The position numbers were made by a program, and so were the translations under genes. The notes below the pieces were generated by a model. It was not told the DNA's origin, searched no databases, and saw only the letters and a program-made list of their open reading frames with translations. A DNA stretch of 64,000 nt from Candidatus Solirubrobacter pratensis (lineage in GTDB: Bacteria > Actinomycetota > Thermoleophilia > Solirubrobacterales > Solirubrobacteraceae): contig NZ_AUEK01000009.1 of NCBI RefSeq assembly GCF_000425945.1, forward strand, positions 248,001 to 312,000, read 5' to 3'. Each line of letters starts with the position of its first letter. Position 1 is the stretch's first letter. Positions 54,369 through 63,950 of this stretch are shown here, piece after piece.

Positions 54369-55670
54369 GTGAAGGCATGCGTGATCGGCGCCGGCTCCTC
54401 CGGCATCGCCGCCGCCAAGGCGCTGCACCAGCGCGGCATCCCGTTCGACTGCTTCGAGAAGTCCGACCGCGTCGGCGGCAACTGGGTCTTCAAGAACGCC
54501 AACGGGATGTCCTCGGCCTACCGCTCGCTGCACATCAACACCTCGCGCGAGCGGATGGCGTACTCGGACTTCCCGATGCCGGAGTCGTATCCGCGCTTCC
54601 CGCATCACACGCACATCGCGGCGTACTTCGACGCCTACGTCGATCACTTCGGGCTCCGGTCGAAGATCACGTTCCGGACGGCCGTGGAGCACGCCGCGCC
54701 CGAGCGCGGCGGCTGGCGCGTGCAGCTGGACACGGGCGAGGAGCGGCGTTACGACGCGCTGCTGGTCGCCAACGGCCACCACTGGGACCCGCGCTGGCCC
54801 GAGCCGGCGTTCGCGGGCACCGACGAGTTCGCCGGCGTGCAGATGCACTCGCACCACTACACCGGCGAGGACGGGGCCTTCTTCCGCGACAAGCGCGTCG
54901 TGGTGCTCGGCATGGGCAACTCGGCGATGGACATCGCCGTCGAGGCGTCGTTCTCGGCGGCGCGCGTGTTCCTCGCCGCGCGGCGCGGCGCGTACGTGCT
55001 GCCGAAGTACGTCTTCGGGCGCCCGCTCGACCAGATCGCGACAACGCCGAAGGTCCCGTTCAAGCTGCGTCAGAAGGTCGCGGCGGGACTCCTGCGCGCG
55101 TCGGTCGGCGACATGGAGCGCTACGGGCTGCCCAAGCCCGACCACGCGATCCTCGAGGCGCACCCCACGGTCTCCGACGACGTCCTCTCGCGCATCGCGC
55201 ACGGCGAGATCACGCCCAAGCCGAACATCGCGCGGCTGACCGAGCGGACCGTCGCGTTCGCTGACGGCAGCGAGGAGCAGGCCGACATCGTCGTCTACTG
55301 CACCGGCTACCGGGTCACCTTCCCGTTCTTCGACCCCGGCTTCGTATCCGCGCCGGACAACGACCTGCCGCTGTTCCGGCGCGTCTTCCACCCGGACGTC
55401 GACCGCCTGTACTTCATCGCGCTGCTGCAGCCGCTGGGCGCGACGATGCCGATCGCCGAGGCGCAGTCGGAGTGGGTGTGCGACCACCTGACGGGGCGCT
55501 ACGCACTCCCGCCGCGCGCTGAGATGCTGGCCGGCATCGAGCGCGAGCGGGCCGCCATGCGGCGCCGCTACGTCGCGTCCAAGCGCCACACGATGCAGGT
55601 CGACTACGACGACTATCTGTTCGACCTGCGGCGTGAACGGCGGCGCGGGCTTCGCCGGACCGGCCGCTAG
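54369..55670 (+). CDS. Flavin-containing monooxygenase (FMO/Baeyer-Villiger-like)
   Basis: 433 aa. FAD motif VIGAGSSGIAAAKALHQRG, GGNWVFKN, FMO signature region FAGVQMHSHHYTGE, NADP motif VVVLGMGNSAMDIAVEAS and VVYCTGYRVTFPFF. It oxygenates a nucleophilic N or S, or a ketone, with NADPH and O2. GTG 54369 begins at the FAD motif. Only 11 nt from the following secreted-protein gene. Confidence 0.92.
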   Translation: MKACVIGAGSSGIAAAKALHQRGIPFDCFEKSDRVGGNWVFKNANGMSSAYRSLHINTSRERMAYSDFPMPESYPRFPHHTHIAAYFDAYVDHFGLRSKITFRTAVEHAAPERGGWRVQLDTGEERRYDALLVANGHHWDPRWPEPAFAGTDEFAGVQMHSHHYTGEDGAFFRDKRVVVLGMGNSAMDIAVEASFSAARVFLAARRGAYVLPKYVFGRPLDQIATTPKVPFKLRQKVAAGLLRASVGDMERYGLPKPDHAILEAHPTVSDDVLSRIAHGEITPKPNIARLTERTVAFADGSEEQADIVVYCTGYRVTFPFFDPGFVSAPDNDLPLFRRVFHPDVDRLYFIALLQPLGATMPIAEAQSEWVCDHLTGRYALPPRAEMLAGIERERAAMRRRYVASKRHTMQVDYDDYLFDLRRERRRGLRRTGR

Positions 55671-55681
55671 CCTGCCGCGGC

Positions 55682-56650
55682 ATGCGTTCCCGCCTGGTCC
55701 TGTTGTGCGCGTGCCTGCTCGCGCTCGCCATCCCCGCGAAGGCCTCCGCCGCTGCGATCGTCGGCATCTCCGAGAACCAGCCGACGGTGTTCTCCGATCC
55801 CCTGTTCACGTCGCTCGGCGCCAAGCACGCGCGCATCGTCGTCGCGTGGGACGTCGTCAAGGTGGGCGGGTTCGACCTCACGCGCGTGACCCAGTACCTG
55901 CAAGCCGCGCAGGCGACGGGCGTCGAGCCGCTCGTCGCGTTCGAGCACTCGCGCGGCGACGCCTCGCGCTGCAACCAGAAGCGCTATCAGAAGACGAAGG
56001 TCTGCAAGCTGCCGACGGCCTCCCAGTACCAGTCGGCGATCAAGGCGTTCCTCGCGCGCTTCCCGAGCGTGAACGTGATCGCGCCGTGGAACGAGGCCAA
56101 TCACTTCACGCAGCCGACGTCGCGCAACCCGAAGGCCGCGGCGAAGTTCACCGACATCGTCAAGAGCGCGTGCCCGCGCTGCACGCTCGTGGTCGCCGAC
56201 ATGCTCGACCAGGCGGACAACCCGTCCGCCTCCAGGCCGACGTTCACGGCGACGGCGAAGTACATCAAGGAGTTCCGCAAGGCGCTCAAGACCAAGCGGA
56301 CGGTCTGCGGCATCCACAACTACTCCGACGTCAATCGCTTCCGCACGACCGGGACGAAGGCGCTCGAGAAGGCGCTCGGCTGCTCGCAGTACTGGCTGAC
56401 CGAGACCGGGGGCCTGTACAAGTTCGGCTCGTTCTGGTCCAAGAAGACCTACAAGGGCTGCAAGTCGGCGTCCTCGTGCCAGGTCAAGGCGACCAAGTAC
56501 CTGTTCAGCACGGCCGCCAAGGACAAGAAGATCAAGCGCATCTACGTCTACACGTGGTTCGGCGCCGTCACGCCGCGCTTCGACGCCGGCCTGGTCGCCC
56601 ACGGCGTCCGGCGGGCGGCGTATGACGAAGTCGCCAAGCACGTGGAGTGA
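55682..56650 (+). CDS. Secreted glycoside-hydrolase-like protein (clan A type fold)
   Basis: 322 aa. Signal peptide MRSRLVLLCACLLALAIPAKASA. The barrel shows VIAPWNEANHFTQ, with a Glu in the usual acid/base place, and YWLTETGGLYKFG, with a Glu where clan A enzymes have the nucleophile. Six or more cysteines and many lysines fit an extracellular protein. Substrate unknown; no family number assigned. Confidence 0.75.
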   Translation: MRSRLVLLCACLLALAIPAKASAAAIVGISENQPTVFSDPLFTSLGAKHARIVVAWDVVKVGGFDLTRVTQYLQAAQATGVEPLVAFEHSRGDASRCNQKRYQKTKVCKLPTASQYQSAIKAFLARFPSVNVIAPWNEANHFTQPTSRNPKAAAKFTDIVKSACPRCTLVVADMLDQADNPSASRPTFTATAKYIKEFRKALKTKRTVCGIHNYSDVNRFRTTGTKALEKALGCSQYWLTETGGLYKFGSFWSKKTYKGCKSASSCQVKATKYLFSTAAKDKKIKRIYVYTWFGAVTPRFDAGLVAHGVRRAAYDEVAKHVE

Positions 56651-56709
56651 AATCAGCGCTGATCTCGTGGCTCGCGCGGTGCGGCGTCGAGTAGCCTCGC
56701 CGCATCCCA

Positions 56710-59700
56710 CTGGTCAAGGGACATAGGCGCGCGCTGGCAGGGCTGGCGTTGCTGGCCCTCGGCGTGCCCGCGACCGCGCGCGGCCAGGACAAGTCGTACC
56801 GCGGCGGCGGGCGCACGCTGACGAGCACGATGAAGGCCGACCGCGCGGCGCTCGCGCGCCGCCTCGGTCCGCAGGCGGTGCTCGACGTCGACGCGGCGAC
56901 GGGCACGCCGCGCGCCCTCGGCCGGCTGGACGGCGCGCTCACCGGTCCGTCCTCGGCGGACCCGGTCGCGATCGCGGACGGCTACGTGCGCTCCCACCTG
57001 CCGGCGCTGGGACTGACGGATTCCGACCTCGACACGCTCGGACCGGCCGAGACCGCGACCACGCCGAGCGGCATCACGCAGGTGCGCCGGCGCCAGTCCT
57101 TCGGCGGCATCCCGAGCTCCGGCAGCGAGCTGCGGGTCAACGTCGCGCGCGACGGGCGCGTGATCAACGTGCTCGGCTCGCCCGCGCACGACCTCTCCGT
57201 GGGCTCGGTCGCTCCAGGACTCGACGGGGGCGAGGCGGTCCGCGCCATCCAGGCCGACGTCGGCGCCTACCGGTCGCTGCCGCGCGCGAGCGGGCCGGCG
57301 GGCGTGACTCGCGCGACGAGGTTCCGCGACGGTACGCGCGCGTCGCTGGAGCTGTTCCAGCGCGCCGCCGGCCCGCGGCTGGCGTGGCGCGTCATGTACA
57401 AGGCGGCGCCGGACGCCGTCTACGACGCCGTGGTCGACGCGCGCACCGGCGCCGTGCTGCGGCGGGTGAACATCGTCAAGTCGGATAGCGCGGGCCTGGT
57501 CTGGGAGCGCTATCCCGGACGGGAGGGACCGTTCGGCACGCAGCAGCGCGTCGACATGGCGCTGTGGCTGACCTCGGCCTCGACGCTGACCGGGCCGAAC
57601 GCGCACGCGTACTCCGACGTCGACCACGACGACGTCGCGGAGCCGGCCGAGGAGGTCGTGCCGGGCGAGTATCCGTTCACGCCGGTGACGTCGCCGGCGC
57701 TCGGCTGCGACGCGCTGCACCTGTGCTCGTGGAACTCGACGACGGTGCCGTGGCAGACCAACCGCGAGCAGAACGCGGTCCAGGCCTTCTACTACGCGAA
57801 CAGGTTCCATGATCACCTGGCGGCCGCGCCGATCGGCTTCACGCCGCAGTGGGGCAGCTTCGAGGGAGACGACAAGCTCGAGATCAACACCGACGACGGC
57901 GCGAACAGCCTCGACCTTGCTCACCTCGACAACGCCAACATGGCGACGCCGCCCGATGGGTCCTCGCCGCGCATGCAGATGTACCTGTTCCGCAATGGCG
58001 CCGGCTACCGGCAGGTCAACGGCGGCGACGACGCGGCGATCGTCTATCACGAGTACACGCATGGGCTCTCGGGCCGGCTGGTGACCGACGCGGGCGGGTC
58101 GGCCGCGCTCAACTCGGCGCAGGCGGGTGCGATGGGCGAGGCGTGGAGCGATTGGTACGCGATGGACTACCTCGTCGACGAACACATCGCGACCGATACC
58201 TCCGCGCCGGGGGAGATCGACGTGGGGGAGTACACCGACAGCACCCCCCACACGCTGCGCACGCAGCCCGCGGATTGCCCCGTCGGCGCCCCGAGCCCCG
58301 CGTGCCCGAAGGGTGGCTACACCTACGGCGACTTCGGCAAGGTCCTGGGGCGGCCCGAGGTGCACGCCGACGGGGAGATCTGGCTCGAGACGCTGTGGGA
58401 CCTGCGGACGGCGGTCGGCTCGGAGCGCGCCGAGCAGCTGATCACCGACGGGATGCGGCTGTCGCCGCCCGAGCCTTCGTTCCTCGATGCGCGCAACGCG
58501 ATCCTGGAGGCCGACGCCGCCGCCACGGGCGGCGCCAACCGCACCACGCTGTGGAACCTGTTCCGCGCGCGCGGCATGGGCTACTTCGCCGGCGCGGTCG
58601 ACGGCGACGACACGTCGCCCACCGCCGATTGGACGGCGCCGCCGGCGGCCGACGCGCCGCGCGGCACGATCTCGGGCAGGGTCACGAGCACGGAGACGGG
58701 CGCGCCGCTGAGCGGCGTCAAGGTCGGCGTCTCCGGGCTGGCGAGCGGGCCGGACGCGCTCGGCGCGACGACCGGCGGCGACGGCCGCTACACGATCTCC
58801 GGCGTGCCGGAGGCGTCCTACCCGCGGCTCGAGTTCGTCCACGGCGGCTACGACACGGTCGTTCGGCCCGTGCGCGTGCTCGCCGGACAGACGACGGCGC
58901 GCGACGCCGTGCTGCGCCGCAACTGGGCGTCGGCGAGCGGGGGCGCCTCCGTCGACAGCATCCACGACGAGTACACGAGCTACGGGTGCGGGCCGGACAA
59001 GGCGATCGACCAGGCGCTGGCGACCGGCTGGTCGTCCGACAACCCGGCCTACCCGTCGACCGGCGGCAACCACGCCGACCCGGTCGAGGCCGTGATCAAG
59101 CTGCCGCAGGCGGTCGACGTGGAGACGTTCGGGATCGACCCGAAGTACACCTGCGGCGACGAACCGGCCGATTCGACGAAGCACGCGACGGTCGAGACCT
59201 CGACGCAGGCCGACTGCTCGACCATGGTCCCCGCGAGCGACCAGACGTTCACGAGCGACGCGTGGGGAAAGCTGAACGAGTTCGCGCCGGACGCGGGCGC
59301 GGCGGGAGCGCGCTGCGTACGCCTGCGCCTGCTCTCATCCTTCGGCGCCGACGATGCGGCGACGGAGTTCCGCGACCTGTCGGAGTTCGGCGTCTACTCC
59401 TCGCCGCCGCCGGAGCAGCCGCTCGCCGTCGACCCGACGCCCACGCCGACGCCGACGCCGACCCCCGCCCCGTCGCCCGGACCGACGCCGGCCCCCACGG
59501 CGACGCCGTCGCCGCCGCCGGCAGGCGGAACGCCGCTGGTGGCGAAGCCGGCCTTCGCGCTGCCGTCGAGCGGGAAGAAGGGCGCGGCCGTGTTCACGGT
59601 CACGTGCGAAGCCGCGTGCAAGGTCGACGCGTCGCTGACGGCGGACTCCAGGACGGGCCGCCGGCTGGGATTCAGAACGCTCGGGTCGAGGTCCGCCTCG

Positions 59701-59865
59701 CTCGCCGCGGGCCGGCGATCGGTCACGGTCACGCTCTCCGCGAAGGCGCGGCGGGCGCTTCGCCGGCACAAGCTCAGGTCTGTCACCGTCACGCTCTCGG
59801 TATCCGCGCACTACGGGAGCGGCAAGGCCGTGAAGACGAGCCGGCGCGTGAAGATCAAGCTCTGA
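56710..59865 (+). CDS. Secreted M36 (fungalysin-type) metallopeptidase, multidomain
   Basis: About 1051 aa. FTP-type propeptide (PSGITQVRRRQSFGGIPSSG), catalytic domain with YHEYTHGLSGRL (HEXXH: H447, E448, H451) and GAMGEAWSDWYAMDY carrying the third ligand, then a carboxypeptidase-regulatory-like domain (GTISGRVTSTETGAPLSGVKVGVSG), a discoidin-like domain, a PT-repeat linker and a basic C-terminal module. TTG 56749 would leave only half a signal peptide; CTG 56710 (or ATC 56704) gives KGHRRALAGLALLALGVPATARG. The frame opens at 56695, so the start must be a rare codon if nothing is missing. Confidence 0.85.
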   Translation: MVKGHRRALAGLALLALGVPATARGQDKSYRGGGRTLTSTMKADRAALARRLGPQAVLDVDAATGTPRALGRLDGALTGPSSADPVAIADGYVRSHLPALGLTDSDLDTLGPAETATTPSGITQVRRRQSFGGIPSSGSELRVNVARDGRVINVLGSPAHDLSVGSVAPGLDGGEAVRAIQADVGAYRSLPRASGPAGVTRATRFRDGTRASLELFQRAAGPRLAWRVMYKAAPDAVYDAVVDARTGAVLRRVNIVKSDSAGLVWERYPGREGPFGTQQRVDMALWLTSASTLTGPNAHAYSDVDHDDVAEPAEEVVPGEYPFTPVTSPALGCDALHLCSWNSTTVPWQTNREQNAVQAFYYANRFHDHLAAAPIGFTPQWGSFEGDDKLEINTDDGANSLDLAHLDNANMATPPDGSSPRMQMYLFRNGAGYRQVNGGDDAAIVYHEYTHGLSGRLVTDAGGSAALNSAQAGAMGEAWSDWYAMDYLVDEHIATDTSAPGEIDVGEYTDSTPHTLRTQPADCPVGAPSPACPKGGYTYGDFGKVLGRPEVHADGEIWLETLWDLRTAVGSERAEQLITDGMRLSPPEPSFLDARNAILEADAAATGGANRTTLWNLFRARGMGYFAGAVDGDDTSPTADWTAPPAADAPRGTISGRVTSTETGAPLSGVKVGVSGLASGPDALGATTGGDGRYTISGVPEASYPRLEFVHGGYDTVVRPVRVLAGQTTARDAVLRRNWASASGGASVDSIHDEYTSYGCGPDKAIDQALATGWSSDNPAYPSTGGNHADPVEAVIKLPQAVDVETFGIDPKYTCGDEPADSTKHATVETSTQADCSTMVPASDQTFTSDAWGKLNEFAPDAGAAGARCVRLRLLSSFGADDAATEFRDLSEFGVYSSPPPEQPLAVDPTPTPTPTPTPAPSPGPTPAPTATPSPPPAGGTPLVAKPAFALPSSGKKGAAVFTVTCEAACKVDASLTADSRTGRRLGFRTLGSRSASLAAGRRSVTVTLSAKARRALRRHKLRSVTVTLSVSAHYGSGKAVKTSRRVKIKL

Positions 59866-60432
59866 CGCCAGGGGCGGGCTGCGCGGCCGCGATCACACGA
59901 GCCACCGAACCGCCGCAATCAACCACGAGCGCCCACGATCGCGCACGGCACCCCCTCGCCCACGATGATCGTTCCGCCCTCGCGCCCCGCCGCGGCGATG
60001 CGGGGAGCCGGGCGCGGCGACCCGCGCCGGCGCGCGGCGCCGCCTCGCGTCCCGAGACCCGATCCGCGCCCCTCCCTTACTGCCCGCCGTTCGCCGGCCC
60101 CGGCACGGCGACACGCGAACGCGCGCCGGCTCGCGGCCCGCGCGACGAAGCGCCACGACCCGCGTCCCGCCGCGGCGACACGGGGACGCCGCCGGAGTGA
60201 CCCGCGGCCCGCGTCCCGCCGCGACGACGCGCGGCGACCCCCGCCGGCGACCCCGCCGGCGCGCGGCGCCGGCGCGCGGCGCCGCCGCGCGTCCCGAGAC
60301 CCCGATCCGCGCCCTTCCCTTACTGCCCGCCGTTCGCCGGTCCCGGCACGGCGACACGCGAATGCGCGCCGGCTCGCGGCCCGCGCGACGAAGCGCCGCC
60401 GCGCCACGACCCGCATCCCACATCCGGCGCCC
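59866..60432. repeat. Gene-free stretch with two direct copies of a 128-bp unit
   Basis: Copies at 60027-60154 and 60269-60397 are about 95% identical and 242 bp apart. Each contains CTCCCTTACTGCCCGCCGTT at its heart, a variant of the left arm of the family at 4.6, 21.7 and 40.5 kb. Upstream 59950-59990 repeats CACCCCCTCG...GATGATCG...CCCTCGCG, as near the other copies. The region also contains tandem GGCGCGCGGCGCC at 60258-60285. It lies between convergent genes; I see no gene. Confidence 0.7.
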
Positions 60433-61368
60433 TCACGGGTCCGGATACGGCTGCAGCGCCACGGCGCCCGTGAACATCCGGCTCCCCAGCTCGTACGCCC
60501 CGCCCGCGGCCGTCGCCAGCTCCATCGTCGGCCGCCCCGCCCGCCGCACGTTGAGGTGCACCTCGGCGAGCCCGGCGTGCAGGACCTCTCGCTCGCCGGC
60601 GACCGGGTCCGGGCCGACGCCGGCGTAGCGGAAGCCGGCGATCTGGTCCGTGTCTGCGTGGACGGCGACGCGGATGTCGGCACGCTCGCCGGGCACGATC
60701 GCCTCGAGCCTCCCGGGGCCGGCGACGACGCGCACGCCGGGGATGTGGGCGAGTCCGCCGAGCCGCAGCCGCGCGCCGCCGAGCGAGAGCGCGCCGTTGG
60801 CGATCCAGGGCGTCGTCCTCCCCGCGGCGCGAACGCGTGCGAGCGTGAGCTCGAGCCAGGCCTCGGGCTCGTCCTCGAAGCCGGCCGCGTGCAGCCAGAC
60901 CCAGCGGTCGGCGTGCTCGGCGCCCCAGTTGTGTCCCGCCGTCGCGCGCCACCCGACGACCTCCTGCACGCGTGCGTCGAGCACGACGCGGCCGCTCGCT
61001 ATGCAGTCGGGCACCGGCGCCTCCACCTTCGTGCGCGGGAGCGGAAGGCGGTAGAGCGCGGACGGCCGGAGATGGCGCAGCGGCGGCTCCCCGCTGGAGA
61101 GCGTCAGCTCCCACGACGCCATCCGCCCGCGCGCGCGGGCCTCGCCGTGGAAGCCGCCCGGCCCGGCGGCGCCCGGCGGCGGCCCGGAGAACGACTGCTT
61201 GACCGCCTGGGCGCCGTCGGCGTCGAACAGCGTGCACCAGAGCGCTGCCGAGTCCCTCGCCGCGCCTGCCGGGCGGTGACGCGTGTGCCGGATCCAGAGG
61301 GCCCTCGGGGGCCGTCCCGGCTCGGCGTCGCGCGCGCTCAGGAACCACGACTCGTAGCGTCCGGGCAC
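60433..61368 (-). CDS. AttH/CrtC/tocopherol-cyclase-like lipocalin-fold protein
   Basis: 311 aa. RYESWFLSARDAEPGRPPRALWIRHTRH at the start and EVVGWRATAGHNWGAEHADRWVWLHAAGF in the middle resemble the paired lipocalin halves of AttH/CrtC and of tocopherol cyclase (compare YGEKNWG in the 20.0-21.1 kb gene). Function unknown; a lipid-modifying or -binding role is inferred. GTG 61368 matches the family start; the longer frame is antisense to the 151-aa gene. Confidence 0.75.
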   Translation of the reverse strand: MPGRYESWFLSARDAEPGRPPRALWIRHTRHRPAGAARDSAALWCTLFDADGAQAVKQSFSGPPPGAAGPGGFHGEARARGRMASWELTLSSGEPPLRHLRPSALYRLPLPRTKVEAPVPDCIASGRVVLDARVQEVVGWRATAGHNWGAEHADRWVWLHAAGFEDEPEAWLELTLARVRAAGRTTPWIANGALSLGGARLRLGGLAHIPGVRVVAGPGRLEAIVPGERADIRVAVHADTDQIAGFRYAGVGPDPVAGEREVLHAGLAEVHLNVRRAGRPTMELATAAGGAYELGSRMFTGAVALQPYPDP

Positions 61369-61443
61369 CTCGCCATTGTGCCGTCCGACACACCGCGTAC
61401 CGTGAGCGGCGTCGTCATCCCCCCATTCCGAGGACGAGGACGG

Positions 61444-61899
61444 ATGCCACTCTGCTTCATCGAACCCCAAGACGCCATCCGCGTGATCGCCGAATCCGTC
61501 GGTCGCGAGGCGCGCCGGCAGTTGCTCGGCGAACTGGTGCGTGCCTGGGTCGACGAGATCCCGGAGGGCGAGCTCGCCTCCCACTACGCCAAGGCCGTCG
61601 CCGACCTGGATGAGCACGATCTCTCGATGCTCGCCGCCTGGCACGCGTCGATGGAGGTCGGGATGCCGGTCGCCAACAAGGAGTTCCTGATGGGCGCCTT
61701 CCAGGGCCTCGGGGACAACCGGCGCGAGGCGCTGCGGATCGCCGCGGGCCTGCGCGGCGAAGACGCGTTCGCGGCCGGCGTGGCGGAGGAGCAGGCGCTG
61801 GAGAGCGTGCTTCCCTGGCTCTCGCGCGAGCGTGCGACCGAGCTCGCGGCCGAGTGCCTCGAGCTCTACTGCTGGGATCGCCTGGGCAGCGACAACTAG
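61444..61899 (+). CDS. Hypothetical helical protein, 151 aa
   Basis: Divergent from the lipocalin-like gene. Mainly helical by pattern (EARRQLLGELVRAWVDEIPEGELASHYAKAVADLDEHDLSMLAAWH), with a single C-terminal cluster ECLELYCWDRL. No motif I know. ATG 61444 has GAGGACGAGGACGG before it, a weak ribosome-binding site. Confidence 0.6.
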   Translation: MPLCFIEPQDAIRVIAESVGREARRQLLGELVRAWVDEIPEGELASHYAKAVADLDEHDLSMLAAWHASMEVGMPVANKEFLMGAFQGLGDNRREALRIAAGLRGEDAFAAGVAEEQALESVLPWLSRERATELAAECLELYCWDRLGSDN

Positions 61900-61990
61900 C
61901 CCGCGGGCGGCTTGTGCTCGAGCTGACCGCCGGCGAGGGCTTCTAGCGCGTCCTGGGCCGGCCCGCATCTGTGCCCGAGCCCGCGGGCGC

Positions 61991-62635
61991 CTAGAACAGC
62001 GCGTCGAGCTCCGCGATCGCCTGCTCGGGGTCGCGGTAGTGGATCGCGTGCATCCCCGCCTCGCGCGCGGGCGGCAGGTTGACCTCGAGGTCGTCGACGA
62101 ACGCGCAGGCCCCGCCCGGAAGCCCGAGCCGCTCGAGCGTGAGCGCGTAGATCTCGGGCTCGGGCTTGCGCACGCCCTCGAAGCCCGAGTCGACGATCAG
62201 CTCGAAGATGTCGTCGGCGGCGAGCTTGGCGCGCCAGATCGGCTGCCACTCGCGCACGTTGTTCGTGAGGATCGCGAAGCGGATGCCGCGCGCGTGCAGC
62301 CGCCGGTAGTACGCGAGCAGCGGCTCGTTGCGCTCGAGCGAGCCCATCAGCCGCGCGCCGTAGCCGTCGAGATCGACGGAGCGGCCGAGCACCTCGCCGA
62401 GGCTCGCGGCGAGATCGCCGATGAACTCGGGCTCGGAGATCTGCCCGCGCTCGAGCTTGAACAGCGGCGGCTCGCCGGCACGCTCGGCGGACAGCCGCAT
62501 CGCGGCGCCGAGCGCCTCGACCGAGATGCCGAGCTCCGCGTTCGCGCGGGCGAACGCGTCGAGCAGCGGGGTCGTGAGGACGCCGCCGAAGTCCGTCACC
62601 ACCGCGCGCAGCGGCGTGTCGCGGGCTCCGCTCAC
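61991..62635 (-). CDS. HAD-like hydrolase (subfamily IA)
   Basis: 214 aa. Motif I is AVVTDFGGVLTTP (DxGGV form, second catalytic Asp replaced by Gly-Gly as in many IA members), motif II FAILTNNVREW, lysine VRKPEPEIY, motif IV CAFVDDLEVNLPPAREAG. Phosphatase or dehalogenase-like activity expected. GTG 62635 overlaps the next gene stop (GTGA). Operon: FxsA, CrtC-like, HAD. Confidence 0.92.
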   Translation of the reverse strand: MSGARDTPLRAVVTDFGGVLTTPLLDAFARANAELGISVEALGAAMRLSAERAGEPPLFKLERGQISEPEFIGDLAASLGEVLGRSVDLDGYGARLMGSLERNEPLLAYYRRLHARGIRFAILTNNVREWQPIWRAKLAADDIFELIVDSGFEGVRKPEPEIYALTLERLGLPGGACAFVDDLEVNLPPAREAGMHAIHYRDPEQAIAELDALF

Positions 62636-63495
62636 GCGGCGCGGCGGATGACGTCGTAACGGCCCACGGCCGTGTGGCCCTCGACGTGCCAGCGGAAGAA
62701 CGCGACGTCGAGCCGCAGCGCACCGAGCTCCAGCGTCGATCCGGCGACGACCTCGCCGGTGCCGCGGAACGGGTAGTCGTCGGACTTCTCGAGCCACAGC
62801 TCGAGACCGGCGCGGATCTGGCGGCCTTCCTCGTCCATCGTCGTCGACAGGCGCGCGTCGTCGACCCCCCGCGCGCGCTCGCCGTCGAGCGCCGCCGCCC
62901 ACATCGCCTCGTCGGCGTGCGCGGTCATGCCCGCGGGCCGGACGGCGTTGATGACGACGCCCGTCCCGTCGTGCAGCCACGCGCCGACCGAGCGCGTGAG
63001 CGCAATCCGGTCCCAGTCCGGATTGCCCCACGTGTGGCCGCGCTGCCCGAGCCCGTCGACCGCGCGCGAGCGGCCGCCGACGCGCACGGTGCCGGTCACG
63101 CGGCACAGCTGCTCGTAGCCCTCGAGCCCGCCGGCCTTGGCGACCTTCTCGCGGCCGCCCAGCTCCGCCGACGGCGTCGTCGCGGCGAACTCGAGCGCGA
63201 ACGCCGGCTCGCCGTCGCTGCGCAGCGTCCAGCGCCGCAGCGGCTCCTCGACCGTCGCCGAGACGGCCTCCGCCGCGTCGTCGCCGGCCATCGCCACGGC
63301 ACCCAGGGGCTCACGTCCCGCGAACGCGATCGCCAGCGCGCTCGGCTGCTCGACCGAGTCCGCACCCAGACCCGTCGCCACGCGCGCGAGGCCGTAGAGC
63401 CCGGCGTCCGGGTCGGCCCACGCGAATGTGACAGCGTCGGTGTCGCCAGGCTTGCGCAGCGCGTGCGCCGCCTCCGCCTTCTCGGCCGAGCTCAT
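62632..63495 (-). CDS. AttH/CrtC-like lipocalin-fold protein (second copy)
   Basis: 287 aa. RAVDGLGQRGHTWGNPDWDRIALTRSVGAWLHDGTGVVI is the conserved 'hWG' block; the preceding half has REKVAKAGGLEGYEQLCRVTGTV. Distantly like the protein at 60433-61368. Substrate unknown. ATG 63495 overlaps the FxsA stop (ATGA). Confidence 0.75.
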   Translation of the reverse strand: MSSAEKAEAAHALRKPGDTDAVTFAWADPDAGLYGLARVATGLGADSVEQPSALAIAFAGREPLGAVAMAGDDAAEAVSATVEEPLRRWTLRSDGEPAFALEFAATTPSAELGGREKVAKAGGLEGYEQLCRVTGTVRVGGRSRAVDGLGQRGHTWGNPDWDRIALTRSVGAWLHDGTGVVINAVRPAGMTAHADEAMWAAALDGERARGVDDARLSTTMDEEGRQIRAGLELWLEKSDDYPFRGTGEVVAGSTLELGALRLDVAFFRWHVEGHTAVGRYDVIRRAA

Positions 63496-63950
63496 CGCGG
63501 GCGGTCGAGCTGGTCGGGCTCGACGTCGACCGCGGTGCCGTCCACGTCGTCCGCGCGATCGCGGCGCGAGCGGGGCGGGCTCGCCGCCATGACGCGCAGC
63601 GTCGCGCGGCGCACCACCAGCCCGCGCACGAGCACGCGCGTCGGCGGGATCAGGAACAGCAGCCCGAACACGTCGGTGATGAAGCCGGGCGTGAGCAGCA
63701 GCGCGCCGCCGAAGATCACCAGCACGCCGTCGAGCGCCTCGCGCGTCGGCGCCCGGCCTTCCGCGATCGCTGCGTTGAACCGCCGCCACGCGAGGCGCCC
63801 CTGCGAGCGCATCAGCATGGAGCCGAGGATCGAGTCCGCCAGCAGCAGCGCGATCGTCCACCAGACGCCGATCAACTGTCCGACCTGGATGATCACGGCC
63901 AGCTCGGCGATCGGCACGACGATGAACAGGACGATGAGGAGCAGGGGCAT
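63492..63950 (-). CDS. FxsA family membrane protein
   Basis: 152 aa. MPLLLIVLFIVVPIAELAVIIQVGQLIGVWWTIALLL, the conserved DSILGSMLMRSQG, and FGGALLLTPGFITDVFGLLFLIPPTR are the FxsA signatures (three to four membrane segments). C-terminal polar tail. ATG 63950; nothing recognisable lies in the last 50 bases of the window. Confidence 0.9.
   Translation of the reverse strand: MPLLLIVLFIVVPIAELAVIIQVGQLIGVWWTIALLLADSILGSMLMRSQGRLAWRRFNAAIAEGRAPTREALDGVLVIFGGALLLTPGFITDVFGLLFLIPPTRVLVRGLVVRRATLRVMAASPPRSRRDRADDVDGTAVDVEPDQLDRPR

Noticed and set aside
60185..60300. Short GC repeats taken as a possible CRISPR-like array
   Set aside because: Units are of irregular length without unique spacers; they are low-complexity CG/GC tracts inside the direct-repeat region.
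61900..61990. Possible short minus-strand coding remnant (GPAQDALEALAGGQLEHKPP)
   Set aside because: About 30 codons with no start and no known relative; too little to support.
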